Assembly (NCBI GenBank): GCA_026394055.1
Contig: JAPKYZ010000062.1
Coordinates: 1-64,000, forward strand
DNA: 64,000 bases
Source: Acidobacteriota bacterium
GTDB lineage: Bacteria; Acidobacteriota; Terriglobia; Bryobacterales; Bryobacteraceae
Reading direction: 5' to 3'
Below, one piece after another: positions 8,699 to 17,095 of this stretch (positions within the stretch are counted from its first letter, which is position 1; every line of letters begins with the position of its first letter). The notes beneath the pieces are model-generated. The model made no database searches. It saw only the letters and a program-made list of their open reading frames with translations, and was not told the DNA's origin. A program made the position numbers and the translations under genes.

Positions 8699-9049
8699 AT
8701 GATACTCGATCAAGCACAGCGGACGATCAAGGCAGCCGTCATGGAATGGCCGGATGTTTCAGTAGAGCCCCACCGGTTCGGTGGCATCGAGTTCCGCGTG
8801 GGGAAGCGTGAATTGGGACACATCCACGGCAATCATCTGGTGGATATTCCGTTCCCGAAGGTAGTTCGCGACGAAGTGGTGGATTCAGGATTGGCGGAAA
8901 AGCATCACTACTTGCCGGAGACCGGTTGGATCAGCCGCTATCTGCGCGCGCCCGATGACATCAGCACGGCCATCGCCTTGCTGCGCCGCTCCTATGACCT
9001 GGCCCTCGCCCAGCGCGAACGCTATTCCGGGACGGCTTCCGCAGCGTAA
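8699..9049 (+). CDS. luciferase-domain (DUF5519-like) protein
   Basis: 116 aa from ATG 8699; an upstream in-frame start at 8585 would add 38 residues with no family resemblance. The core GGIEFRVGKRELGHIHGNHL then VDIPFP matches the small domain found in bacterial proteins annotated as luciferase family, named from dinoflagellate/coelenterazine-type similarity. Its biochemical role in bacteria is not established. The C-terminus is helical. Its TAA stop overlaps the ATG of mtgA by one base (TAATG), so the two are translationally coupled. No signal peptide, so probably cytoplasmic. Confidence 0.7.
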   Translation: MILDQAQRTIKAAVMEWPDVSVEPHRFGGIEFRVGKRELGHIHGNHLVDIPFPKVVRDEVVDSGLAEKHHYLPETGWISRYLRAPDDISTAIALLRRSYDLALAQRERYSGTASAA

Positions 9050-9759
9050 TGGCCCGCCCCGCCGCTGCCCGATCGTCCCGCTGGAGACGCGCCTTGACGG
9101 GGCGGCGCCTGCTGTGGGGGCTGTTGATGGCGGTGGTGGGCATCTACGTCACGCTGGTGGCGGCCACCGTTGTGCTGCGCTGGGTGGACCCGTTCACCAC
9201 CGGCGTCCAGATCCAGCGCCGCGTCGAGAGCTGGTTTGCGAAAGGCAAGTACCAGAAGCGGCAGGTGTGGGTGCCGCTCGAACGCGTCTCCCCGCACATG
9301 CCGCACGCCGTGATCGCCTCTGAAGATGGGCGTTTCTATCAGCACCATGGCATCGACTGGCTGGCCGTCGAAGAGGTGCTGGAAGACGCCGAAGAGAAGG
9401 GCAAGATCGCCCGCGGCGCCTCCACCATCACGCAGCAGTTGACCAAGAACCTCTTCTTCACCACCCACCGCAACCCGCTGCGCAAGCTGGCCGAGTACAC
9501 ACTGGCGCCCGTGGTCGACACCGTGCTCGGCAAGAAGCGCGTGCTGGAGCTCTACCTGAACGTAGTGGAGTTCGGCCCCGGCGTCTTTGGTATTGAGGCG
9601 GCGTCGCAGTACCACTACGGCATCTCCGCCTCCAAGCTCAGCCGGGAGCAGGCGGCGCGTTTGACAGCGTGCCTCCCCGCCCCGCTGCGCCGCAAGCCCG
9701 CGCGCATGAACTGGTTCTCGAACAACATCCAGGAGCGGATGAAGATGATGGGCTGGTAG
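9049..9759 (+). CDS. mtgA: monofunctional peptidoglycan glycosyltransferase MtgA
   Basis: 236 aa, the family's usual length. Residues about 18-42 form an N-terminal membrane anchor. The GT51 catalytic domain follows with its conserved blocks in order: VIASEDGRFYQHHGIDW (catalytic Glu and the Phe-x-x-His-x-Gly-x-Asp motif), RGASTITQQLTKNLF, and KRVLELYLNVVEFGPGVFGIEAAS. It polymerises lipid II into glycan strands on the outer face of the cytoplasmic membrane. There is no transpeptidase domain, which separates it from class A PBPs. It overlaps the upstream luciferase-domain gene by one base. Confidence 0.93.
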   Translation: MARPAAARSSRWRRALTGRRLLWGLLMAVVGIYVTLVAATVVLRWVDPFTTGVQIQRRVESWFAKGKYQKRQVWVPLERVSPHMPHAVIASEDGRFYQHHGIDWLAVEEVLEDAEEKGKIARGASTITQQLTKNLFFTTHRNPLRKLAEYTLAPVVDTVLGKKRVLELYLNVVEFGPGVFGIEAASQYHYGISASKLSREQAARLTACLPAPLRRKPARMNWFSNNIQERMKMMGW

Positions 9760-9786
9760 CGCTGAAGACCATCGTTGGGCCTCAAC

Positions 9787-9857
9787 AGACCGCTTACTGA
9801 CGTGCGCGGCTCAGTTAGTGTTCGGCGTTTCAGAGCCGCGACGGTAACGGAGCGGTC
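9787..9857. repeat. palindromic intergenic repeat (AGACCGCTTACTGACG family)
   Basis: The left arm at 9787-9812 begins AGACCGCTTACTGACGTG and ends CGCGGCTC; the right arm at 9833-9857 begins GAGCCGCGACGGTAACGG and ends AGCGGTC. The arms can pair through GAGCCGCG/CGCGGCTC and GACCGCT/AGCGGTC. It lies between the convergent mtgA and acyltransferase genes. The same unit recurs at 43822-43907 in reverse orientation and in partial form at several other intergenic sites. Confidence 0.75.
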
Positions 9858-9866
9858 CCCCGCCCG

Positions 9867-11018
9867 CTAGACCTTGATAAACCACTTCTTGCGATACATC
9901 ACCCAAGCCGCCACCCACATCAGCAGCGTGTAGGCAATGGCGTAGAGCAACGACGCATTTTCGGGCGACCCGAGCGGCGCAAACCAACTGAGATAGATCC
10001 ACCGCCGCAAAGAGATCTCCCCGGCCGCACCGGTGAGGTGAATAGCATTCAACGAGATGTCGGTCAGCTCAGAGAGCATGTAGATCGCAATCGCATTCAT
10101 GCCCATGATCACCAGCGGCTTCACTGCTTTGCGGTAACCGGCCAGGTCCACCACGCAGGTGAACATCGCCAGCAGCGTAAAGTCGATGCCCGCCATGAAC
10201 AGGGTGAAGCTACTAGTCCAGAGCTTCTTGTTGATCGGCAACCACAGATCCGCAATCAAGCCTGCCGCCAGCAACAGTTGCCCCAGAAAGAACATTGCCG
10301 TCGTCCGCTCGGCCAGCGTGCGGCCCCACCGCAGCAGGTGCCCGGCCATCACTCCCAACAGAGCCGTGGCGATCGAAGGCAGCGTGCTGACGATGCCTTC
10401 CGGGTCCCAGGTGCGGGTCTCGGAATAGTTGTGCGCGCCCAGCACCAGCCGGTCAATGTAGTGCGCGAAGTTGCCTTCCACGTCCAGCCGCCCGGCGCCA
10501 TAACCCGGCACGGGCGCCAGTGTCATCAGCATCCAGTAACTAGCCATCAGCCCCACAATCCAAGCAATCTGCGCGCGCCACGTGGTGGTCAAGTAGATCA
10601 CCGAGGACACCAGATAGCAGATGGCGATGCGCTGCAAAACTCCCAGAGCGCGCTGCGTGGCCAGGTTGAAATGAGGGAAGCCATACACGAACAGCCCCAG
10701 CGCATAGATGATGGCCGCACGGCGCAGCACCTGCGTAAACAGCTCGCGCTTAGACGCCCCCGCCGCGACCCGGCTACCCAGCGACAACGTGATGGCGACG
10801 CCAACGATCCAGACAAATGACGGGAACACCATATCGGTGATGGTCCAGCCGTGCCAGTCCGCGTGCTGCAACGGACCATAGCTGTGATTGCCGTCACCCG
10901 GGTCGTTCACCAGCACCATCAAAGAGATGGTGGCGCCCCGAAAGGCATCAAGAGCAGTCAGCCGAGTGCCAGCGCCCGGCAGAGCGCTGGAGGCGGAAGG
11001 TGAAGGTGTGCTGGCCAT
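9867..11018 (-). CDS. membrane acyltransferase, DUF5009/heparan-alpha-glucosaminide N-acetyltransferase-like
   Basis: 383 aa from ATG 11018. The conserved N-terminal motif RLTALDAFRGATISLMVLVN and then WHGWTITDMVFPSFVWIVGV are the signature of the NagX/DUF5009/HGSNAT group. About ten transmembrane helices follow, with conserved polar loops (MLTLAPVPGYGAGRLDVEGN, then ETRTWDPEGIVSTLPSIATALLGV). The family is thought to move acetyl groups from cytoplasmic acetyl-CoA to amino sugars across the membrane; the bacterial substrate is not known. The Ser/Ala-rich first 17 residues are probably a cytoplasmic lead. Divergent from the chromate transporter genes. Confidence 0.82.
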   Translation of the reverse strand: MASTPSPSASSALPGAGTRLTALDAFRGATISLMVLVNDPGDGNHSYGPLQHADWHGWTITDMVFPSFVWIVGVAITLSLGSRVAAGASKRELFTQVLRRAAIIYALGLFVYGFPHFNLATQRALGVLQRIAICYLVSSVIYLTTTWRAQIAWIVGLMASYWMLMTLAPVPGYGAGRLDVEGNFAHYIDRLVLGAHNYSETRTWDPEGIVSTLPSIATALLGVMAGHLLRWGRTLAERTTAMFFLGQLLLAAGLIADLWLPINKKLWTSSFTLFMAGIDFTLLAMFTCVVDLAGYRKAVKPLVIMGMNAIAIYMLSELTDISLNAIHLTGAAGEISLRRWIYLSWFAPLGSPENASLLYAIAYTLLMWVAAWVMYRKKWFIKV

Positions 11019-11088
11019 GACGGTACGGTGCGCACCATTATAGGCAGGATCGGCCAGTGGTCCACCATGGCGCAGTCTGGCCGATATC

Positions 11089-11637
11089 ATGGAAGGCGTG
11101 ATGGCCCCGCCTCTTGGTCCTTTGGCCGGTCTGTTCCTGCGCATTGGCAACCTCACCTTCGGTGGCGGTGGACCCACGATTGCGGCCTTTCAGCGAGAGC
11201 TCGTCACCCGTCGCCGCTGGCTGACACCGGAGCAGTTCGCCTTGAGCTACGCGCTCTCTCGCATCACGCCCGGCACAAATCTATTCGCCTTCTGCACCTG
11301 CGCCGGAGCGCTGTTGCGCGGCTTGCCGGGCGCACTGGCCGCGCTGTTGGCCGCTTCCGTACCCAGCTGCTTGCTGGTGGCGGTGTTGACCGCCGGGTTC
11401 GACACCGCCAGCCGATTCGGCGCGGTGAATGTGGCGATCGATGGAGCGGTGGCCGCTTCGGTGGGCATTCTGCTGGCCAGCTGTTGGGCGATCGTCGCGC
11501 CTTATGTCACTCGGGCCAATGGTCTCCGTACGGCGCTGATCGCGGGCGCTAGCTTTGGCCTGTCAATGCTCGCGGCGCCGATCCTGGTGCTGGCCTTGGC
11601 GGCGGCGGTGGGCTGGTTCTGGGAGGAACGCGAATGA
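11089..11637 (+). CDS. chromate transporter, N-terminal-half subunit
   Basis: 182 aa. Start choices are ATG 11089 or ATG 11101, the latter with GGAAGG four bases upstream. The sequence GLFLRIGNLTFGGGGPTIAA, then QRELVTRRRWLTPEQF and ALSRITPGTNLFAFCTCAGA, is the CHR domain of the ChrA family. Full-length ChrA contains two such domains; here each is a separate gene, the 'short-chain' form in which two half proteins are thought to assemble. Known members export chromate, though many family members have unproved substrates. Overlaps the next gene by four bases (ATGA). Confidence 0.85.
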   Translation: MEGVMAPPLGPLAGLFLRIGNLTFGGGGPTIAAFQRELVTRRRWLTPEQFALSYALSRITPGTNLFAFCTCAGALLRGLPGALAALLAASVPSCLLVAVLTAGFDTASRFGAVNVAIDGAVAASVGILLASCWAIVAPYVTRANGLRTALIAGASFGLSMLAAPILVLALAAAVGWFWEERE

Positions 11638-12164
11638 GCCTGCTAGCGCTCTACCTGCTGCTGCTGAAGGCCACGCTGAGCTCCTTTAGCGGCCTGGCCT
11701 CACTGCCGATTCTGCGCGATGACTTTGTGGTCCACCGCACTCTGCTCACCGACCGCCAGTTGAACACCGCGCTCGTCATCGGCCGCACCACGCCCGGCCC
11801 CAAGGGCCTCTATGTCGTTTCGCTCGGTTACTACATCGCCGGTTATCCGGGCGCGGTGATGGCGTGGGCGGCACTGGCGACGCCTGCTCTGCTGGTGGTG
11901 GCGATGCTGGGGGTGGCCTCACGTTTTACCGGTGATGCGCGGGTGAAGCGGATGCTGCGGGCAGTGGTGATCGCCAGCGCCGGGGTCAGCTTATCGGCCA
12001 CGTTGCCGCTGGGCGTCGATGCGTTGACCACGCCACTCGGGTGGATCCTGGCCGCCGCCGCGCTGGTGATCCTGCTGCGGACCGAATGGGACACCTTGTG
12101 GGTGATGGCGGGCGCGGCGCTGGTCAGCCTGGGCGCTTCCCTGTTGCCGCTGGCTGCGCGCTGA
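11634..12164 (+). CDS. chromate transporter, C-terminal-half subunit
   Basis: 176 aa, translationally coupled to the preceding gene by an ATGA overlap. It carries the second CHR domain: LKATLSSFSGLASLPILRDD, then LLTDRQLNTALVIGRTTPGP and KGLYVVSLGYYIAGYPGA, followed by hydrophobic helices (about five to six segments). It lacks the Gly-rich first loop of its partner, having SFSGLASLP at the matching position, as expected for the second half of a split antiporter. Function follows from pairing with 11089-11637. Confidence 0.85.
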   Translation: MSLLALYLLLLKATLSSFSGLASLPILRDDFVVHRTLLTDRQLNTALVIGRTTPGPKGLYVVSLGYYIAGYPGAVMAWAALATPALLVVAMLGVASRFTGDARVKRMLRAVVIASAGVSLSATLPLGVDALTTPLGWILAAAALVILLRTEWDTLWVMAGAALVSLGASLLPLAAR

Positions 12165-12181
12165 CCGCCGGGCGCCCGTTG

Positions 12182-12283
12182 GTTGCGGAAGTAAGCCCAA
12201 AGTCCGCTTGCTGACGCGCGCGGCTCAGAACGGAGGCGCGGCGTTTTCCGCAACTTGCTGAGCCACGGCCGTCTGGGAGTGGT
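12182..12283. repeat. palindromic intergenic repeat, diverged copy
   Basis: The left arm at 12201-12226 begins AGTCCGCTTGCTGACGCG and ends CGCGGCTC, close to the arms at 9787 and 30729. The right side at 12260-12283 (GAGCCACGGCCGTCTGGG and on) is a diverged GAGCCGCG-type arm. A flanking pair, GTTGCGGAA (12182-12190) and TTCCGCAAC (12246-12254), adds a second inverted repeat. It lies between the convergent chromate-transporter and HDOD genes. Confidence 0.6.
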
Positions 12284-12307
12284 GCGTCAGAGCGCTTTCC
12301 TCGGCCA

Positions 12308-13192
12308 CTAGAAGAACTTCCGGATCGCCTCAAACTCTCGTTCGAAATCGCCCATCAGCTTCCAGGTAGTTTCCTCGTCGGTCAACCGCTGGATCGGCTC
12401 AGTGGGATGTTCGTGTTTGGGCGAATCGGCCGGGATCTCGTGCACGGAGACGCCCAGGCGGTTCACCGCATTGTCGGCCGCGGAGACCAGTTCCGCCAGA
12501 TGGAACGCCGCGCCTTCCTTTTCGGCCTGAAAGGTGGGATTCTCGCCGGGGCGATGGTGGAATTCCACCGCGCGCCGGATCTGGGTGGGCAGGTTCCACT
12601 CCTGCAGGGCGATGGCCGAGCATTCGGCGTGGTCCGCCCCGATCACTTCCCGCTCGCAGCTGGATAAGTCGCGGCCGGTGGATTGCTTCAGCTGGTCCAC
12701 TTGCTCATATTCGGCCGGCAGGGCCACGGCCATCAGTAGCTTGCCGAAATCATGCATCAAGCCGGAAACAAACGCGCCTTCCGGGTAGTTTACGGAAAGA
12801 TGTTGCGCCAGATTGTCCGCCATCACCGCCACCGCAATCGAGTGCAGGTTGAACCGGGCGGGAGACCAGATCTTGGGCGTCTTCACGCCGGACCACATCC
12901 GCGATATCGAGAGCCCCAGCACCACGTTGCGCAGCTTATTGATGCCCAGCACCGAGATCGCGTGCGGGATCGAGTTGATCTCGCTGCGCCGCGCATAGGC
13001 CGCCGAATTGACCAGGCGCAACACGTTGCCCGACATCACCGTGTCCTTCTCAATGATTCCGGCCAACTCCGAGTAGGCGACATCTTCGCGCGCCAAGGTC
13101 GCCAGCAGCTTATTGAGCACCGGAGAGAAGGGCGGCAGCTGGCCCAGGCTCTTAATAATTTTAGTGCGGTAGTCCAGTTCAACGGTGACCAT
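12308..13192 (-). CDS. HDOD-domain signalling protein
   Basis: 294 aa. Residues about 15-215 form an HDOD domain, a catalytically degenerate relative of HD hydrolases: IIEKDTVMSGNVLRLVNSAA, then SIPHAISVLGINKLRNVVLG, and a central SGLMHDFGKLL helix that keeps HD in HDFGK. HDOD proteins act as scaffolds in signalling, often controlling motility, biofilm or stress pathways. No receiver or output domain is fused; the roughly 80-residue tail is helical and charged. Divergently oriented from the ABC transporter genes, 48 bases away. Confidence 0.87.
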   Translation of the reverse strand: MVTVELDYRTKIIKSLGQLPPFSPVLNKLLATLAREDVAYSELAGIIEKDTVMSGNVLRLVNSAAYARRSEINSIPHAISVLGINKLRNVVLGLSISRMWSGVKTPKIWSPARFNLHSIAVAVMADNLAQHLSVNYPEGAFVSGLMHDFGKLLMAVALPAEYEQVDQLKQSTGRDLSSCEREVIGADHAECSAIALQEWNLPTQIRRAVEFHHRPGENPTFQAEKEGAAFHLAELVSAADNAVNRLGVSVHEIPADSPKHEHPTEPIQRLTDEETTWKLMGDFEREFEAIRKFF

Positions 13193-13240
13193 GGTTGCTC
13201 CCCTGTCTCTATCGGCGATAATCGAAAGGACTATTAGCCT

Positions 13241-14125
13241 ATGGAGCCGCCGAATACCGATATCCCCGGGCAGGAGCTTGCGGCTCCAGCCTCCGCCGCG
13301 CCGGAACAGGCCGCGGAACTCGCACCTCCAGCCGGAGCTGCGGCTCTTGCAGCCCCCACGCCCGCGGCGCCGCCCGCGCCACCGGCCATCGAGCTGCGCG
13401 GCCTAACTAAGATTTATGGTGAAAAAGCCGCCGTGGATGGCCTTAGTCTCACGGTACCTTCGGGCTGCTTTTTCGGATTTTTAGGCCCTAATGGCGCCGG
13501 AAAAACCACCACCATTAAGATGCTGATGGGGTTGGCGCCGCCGACGGTGGGTTCGGTGCGGATTTTGGACCGCGTGATGCCGGCCCAATCGCTCGCCATC
13601 CGGCAGTTGATCGGCGTGGTGCCGGACGACACGCTGCTGTTTGACCAGCTGACGGGCCTCGAGTTTGTCGAATTCACCGGCCGCATGTACGGCCTCTCGC
13701 GGCCGGTGGCGCAGGAGCGTGCCAAGGAGCTGCTGGCCCTCTTTGAGCTCGACAACGCGCCGCGCAAACTGATCGCCGAGTATTCCAAGGGCATGCGGAA
13801 GCGCACCGCCATGGCCGCCAGCCTGATCCATCGCCCGCAACTGTTCCTGATGGATGAGCCGTTTGAAGGCGTCGACGCGGTGGGCGCGCGGCTGATGAAG
13901 GACATCCTGCTGGAACAAGTCCGGCATGGGGCCACCATTTTCTTGACCTCCCACGTGCTGGAAGTCGTGGAGCGGCTGTGCGATCGCGTGGCGATCATCA
14001 ACGAAGGGCGCATCGTGGCCGACGGCACGGTGAATGAGCTCCGCTCCGGCGCCGAGACGCTGGAGGATCTCTTTGTCCGGCTGGTGGGCGGCGGCCGTTC
14101 CGCCGAATCACTGGATTGGTTGTAG
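13241..14125 (+). CDS. ABC transporter ATP-binding protein with Ala/Pro-rich N-terminal extension
   Basis: 294 aa. Residues 1-50 are a low-complexity Ala/Pro run with no hydrophobic segment. The nucleotide-binding domain follows: Walker A GPNGAGKTT, Q-loop region VVPDDTLLFDQLTGLEF, signature YSKGMRKR, Walker B LFLMDEPFEGVD and the switch His in FLTSHVLE. It resembles drug- and multisubstrate-export ATPases of the CcmA/NatA type. The downstream gene encodes its likely membrane partner. The extension is absent from typical members, which begin directly with IELRGLTKIYG; it may be a tether or simply a low-complexity addition. Confidence 0.9.
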   Translation: MEPPNTDIPGQELAAPASAAPEQAAELAPPAGAAALAAPTPAAPPAPPAIELRGLTKIYGEKAAVDGLSLTVPSGCFFGFLGPNGAGKTTTIKMLMGLAPPTVGSVRILDRVMPAQSLAIRQLIGVVPDDTLLFDQLTGLEFVEFTGRMYGLSRPVAQERAKELLALFELDNAPRKLIAEYSKGMRKRTAMAASLIHRPQLFLMDEPFEGVDAVGARLMKDILLEQVRHGATIFLTSHVLEVVERLCDRVAIINEGRIVADGTVNELRSGAETLEDLFVRLVGGGRSAESLDWL

Positions 14126-14159
14126 CCCCCATGAAGTTCGGGCTGACCCAGAGGCGCAT

Positions 14160-15776
14160 GTGATCAATTCCCAGGCACGGGCCATTCTCGCCACCCAGTG
14201 GCGGATGCTGATCAACTTTTACCGCCGTCACGGGCGGGTGGCGTTTATCCTCTCCGGCATCTTCAGCGCCGTCTGGTATTTGGGCTTCGCCGCGTTGGCC
14301 GTCTTTGCCGCGGTGTTTCTGGCGGACTCGAGCTCGCTGACGCTGGCCCGGAAAGCGCTGGGGCCGATTCTGTTTTTGGTGTTCCTCTACTGGCAGGGCA
14401 TGCCCCTGCTGATGGCCAGCATGGGCGGCATGCTAGATCTCAAGAAGCTACGGGTCTACCCGATTGCGGAAGCGCGCCTCTATCGCCTGGAGATTCTGCT
14501 GCGCAGCACGCTGTTTCTCGAAATGCCCATCGTGATGCTGGGCGCCACCATCGGCCTGCTGCTGAACCCGGGCTTGCCGAAATGGTGCGCGCTGGCGCCG
14601 GTGCTCTACACCGTGTTCAACCTGACCCTCGGCGCCGGCTTGCGTGACCTGCTGATGCGGGCGCTGGCGCACAAGAAGGTCCGCGAAGTGGGTCTCATTG
14701 TGGTGGTGCTGCTGGCCGCCGCACCCTCCTTCCTGGCCTCGCGAGGTGGTGACAAGACGCGCGAGTTCGGCAAGCAGCTGGCGCTGTGGACCAGTGGCCC
14801 GTGGTGGCCCTGGAAAGCAGCCGGGTCCGCCGCGCTGGCGGAAGACGGAGCCGGACCCTGGCTGTGGTTGATCGGCTTCGCGTTGATCGGCTGGGCGTTT
14901 GGGCGCTGGCAGTTTAACCGGAGCCTCTACTTTGACGGCGACGCGGAACGCTCGAAGGAAAAGCGCGAGGTCAGTAGCCGCTACGAGTGGATGACCAACT
15001 GGCCTTCCCGCATCTTCCCGGACCCGCTGGGAGCCTTGGTCGAGAAAGAGATCCGCTTCTTAAGCCGGATCACGCGCTTCCGCGTGGTCTTCTTCATGGG
15101 CTTCAGCTTTGGCCTGTTGATCTGGCTGCCGCTGGCCAGCGGCTTCGGCCCGGGAGCCTCTTCGGGCGGCTGGATGACGCAGAATTTCCTGTCGGTGGTG
15201 GCGGTCTACGCCCTGATGTTGTTAAGCGAAGTCTGCTTCTACAACGCCTTCGGGTTTGACCGGTCCGCCACGCAGATGTACTACCTGGTGCCCGTGCCGC
15301 CGGCCACCATCTTGAAAGCCAAGAACATCGCCGCCTCCTTCTTTGTGGTGGCGGAGATCTCGCTGGTGGCCGCGGCCTGCACCATCTTGCGAATGCCCGT
15401 GACGGCCCAAAAGCTGGGCGAAGCGGCCTGCGTCTGCGCGCTCTTCACGTTGTTCCTGCTGGGCATCGGCAACCTCGGTTCCACGCGAGCCCCGCGGGCG
15501 ATGAACCCCAACGAAGGCTGGAAGCGCAGTGCCGGGGCCAAGGTGGCGATGTTTGCCCTGCTGGTCTACCCGCTGATTTCGATGCTGGTGGGCCTGGCCT
15601 ATCTCAGCCGCTATGCGTTCAGCCGAGAGGAGGCGTTCTATGTGGTCATCGGCGTCGGCCTGTTCATCGCGACCTGCTTCTACAAAGTGGCACTCGATTC
15701 GGCGGTGGAAACCATGTCCCGGGACCGGGAAAAAATCCTCACCCTGCTGGCCCAAACCGACACCCCAGTCCTGTAG
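14160..15776 (+). CDS. ABC exporter permease (large, unclassified)
   Basis: 538 aa from GTG 14160, chosen because GAGG sits just upstream and the protein then begins with INSQARAILATQWRMLINFY; the longer frame would overlap the ATPase gene with unrelated residues. It has about 11-12 hydrophobic segments separated by basic cytoplasmic loops, such as a conserved-looking block near the middle (FPDPLGALVEKEIRFLSRI). It follows the ATPase gene by 34 bases, so the two should form one exporter. The substrate is unknown. It does not match the common ABC-2 permease lengths and appears to be the two-halves-in-one form. Confidence 0.78.
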   Translation: MINSQARAILATQWRMLINFYRRHGRVAFILSGIFSAVWYLGFAALAVFAAVFLADSSSLTLARKALGPILFLVFLYWQGMPLLMASMGGMLDLKKLRVYPIAEARLYRLEILLRSTLFLEMPIVMLGATIGLLLNPGLPKWCALAPVLYTVFNLTLGAGLRDLLMRALAHKKVREVGLIVVVLLAAAPSFLASRGGDKTREFGKQLALWTSGPWWPWKAAGSAALAEDGAGPWLWLIGFALIGWAFGRWQFNRSLYFDGDAERSKEKREVSSRYEWMTNWPSRIFPDPLGALVEKEIRFLSRITRFRVVFFMGFSFGLLIWLPLASGFGPGASSGGWMTQNFLSVVAVYALMLLSEVCFYNAFGFDRSATQMYYLVPVPPATILKAKNIAASFFVVAEISLVAAACTILRMPVTAQKLGEAACVCALFTLFLLGIGNLGSTRAPRAMNPNEGWKRSAGAKVAMFALLVYPLISMLVGLAYLSRYAFSREEAFYVVIGVGLFIATCFYKVALDSAVETMSRDREKILTLLAQTDTPVL

Positions 15777-16098
15777 CGTTTCTACCACCCGCCTCCGCCC
15801 AGAAATCAAGCCCCAGCCTCACACCGAGCCGCGACAGAATGGAGCGGAGTGCCACTACCCATCACCGCCGCCCGAGAAAGCATGCACGTCGGCAGGTCTG
15901 GCCGCTGGGAATCTCCAGCAACGCCGCCGAATCGGCCATATTCGAGGCTTGAAACAACCCGCTCCTGCTGGCGAACGGCGCTCCAGCGGACCAAACCACC
16001 TCAAGGGGCCGCTTGAATCCTTTTCGCCAAAAGCACATCAAACGACATGTAAAAGGTTGTGACAACGATCACAACACCGGAGCTTAAGGAGGCTTCCC
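15777..16098. other. 322-base intergenic stretch between permease and pirin genes
   Basis: No convincing gene: the open frames here have no family resemblance and overlap the permease gene in other frames. The only clear signal is the CRP-type palindrome at 16056-16075 close to the pirin start. Confidence 0.6.
16056..16075. promoter_or_regulatory. CRP/FNR-family operator (TGTGA-N6-TCACA)
   Basis: The sequence GTTGTGACAACGATCACAAC is a perfect inverted repeat of GTTGTGA and TCACAAC with a six-base spacer. It contains the exact CRP consensus TGTGA-N6-TCACA. It ends 23 bases before the pirin ATG at 16099, between the gene and any upstream promoter, a position more typical of repression or of a roadblock than of class I/II activation. 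Known: this core is bound by cAMP-CRP and close relatives. Inferred: pirin is under such a regulator here. Confidence 0.6.
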
Positions 16099-16797
16099 AT
16101 GATCACCATCCGCAAATCCGACGACCGCGGCGCCGCCAACTTTGGCTGGCTCGATAGCAAGCACACCTTCTCGTTCAACACCTATCACGACCGGGAGCAC
16201 ACGCACTTCCGCACCCTCCGCGTCATCAACGACGACATCGTCCAACCGGGCCAGGGCTTCGGCACGCACCCGCACCAGGACATGGAAATCTTGACCTGGG
16301 TGATCAGCGGCGCGCTCGAACACAAGGACTCCTCCGGCGGCGGCGGCGTCATCCGCCCCGGCGAAATCCAGCAGATGTCAGCCGGCACCGGCATCTATCA
16401 CAGCGAGTTCAACCACTCCAAGACCGAACCCGTGCGGTTCCTGCAAACCTGGATCTTCCCGGAACGCAAAGGCCTGAAGCCCCAGTACACGCAGACCGGC
16501 TTTGCGGACGCAGAACTGCGCAACCAGTTCAAAGTAGTCGCCGCCCCCGGTGCGCCGAACGGCGCGGTGCCCCTGAACCAGGACGCCCAACTGTTGGTCT
16601 CGCGCCTGGACCCCGGTGCCTCCGCCACCCATACCTTGGGCGAAGGTCGCGGCGCCTACCTGCAAGTGGCCCGTGGCTCCGTCACGCTGAACGGCCAGAC
16701 GCTGGCCGAAGGCGACGGCGCGAAGGTGACCGAAGAGTCGGCGCTGACGGTCACTGGAGTGAGTGACGCGGAAGTGCTGTTGTTTGACTTGGCGTAA
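16099..16797 (+). CDS. pirin-family cupin protein (YhaK-like)
   Basis: 232 aa, start fixed by AAGGAGG ending just upstream of ATG 16099. It is a bicupin of the pirin family: FNTYHDREHTHFRTLRVIN, then the metal-binding motif THPHQDMEILTWVISG and MSAGTGIYHSEFNHS, followed by WIFPERKGLKPQY. The His-x-His...Glu set for a divalent metal is intact. Some relatives oxidise quercetin; others sense redox state, so the exact role is open. It is a single gene with a CRP-type site immediately upstream. Confidence 0.9.
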   Translation: MITIRKSDDRGAANFGWLDSKHTFSFNTYHDREHTHFRTLRVINDDIVQPGQGFGTHPHQDMEILTWVISGALEHKDSSGGGGVIRPGEIQQMSAGTGIYHSEFNHSKTEPVRFLQTWIFPERKGLKPQYTQTGFADAELRNQFKVVAAPGAPNGAVPLNQDAQLLVSRLDPGASATHTLGEGRGAYLQVARGSVTLNGQTLAEGDGAKVTEESALTVTGVSDAEVLLFDLA

Positions 16798-16855
16798 GTG
16801 CGGAAAAGGGGTGGCGCTCCCCGCAAAGGAACGCCATTCCTCATCGCTTTACAAT

Positions 16856-17095
16856 ATGGAAGAATGTAAAGTGATGCCTGACGCTACACTCTCCGCCAAA
16901 AACCAGATCGTCATTCCTCGCGAGGCACGCGAGGCGCTGCATATCAAGCCGGGTGACAAAGTCTCCGTTGTGGTGCGCGGCCAGAGGGTGATTGTGCTCG
17001 AGCGGCCGAAGTCTTATGCAGATGCCATCCGCGGACTGGGGAAGGGCGTCTATGGTCCCGAATACCTCAAGCAGGAGCGAGAAAGTTGGGATTGA
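16856..17095 (+). CDS. AbrB/MazE-type antitoxin
   Basis: 79 aa from ATG 16856 (ATG 16874 is an alternative). The domain ATLSAKNQIVIPREAREALH, then IKPGDKVSVVVRGQRVIVLE, is a swapped-hairpin AbrB DNA-binding fold. The C-terminal YADAIRGLGKGVYG helix is the usual toxin-interacting tail in VapB-like antitoxins. It overlaps the following PIN-domain gene by ten bases, the classic vapBC arrangement. It should neutralise the PIN RNase and repress their shared promoter. Confidence 0.88.
   Translation: MEECKVMPDATLSAKNQIVIPREAREALHIKPGDKVSVVVRGQRVIVLERPKSYADAIRGLGKGVYGPEYLKQERESWD

Noticed and set aside
15613..16062. 149-codon frame crossing from the permease gene into the intergenic region
   Set aside because: Starts inside the permease in another frame, has an Arg/Pro-rich composition and no domain.
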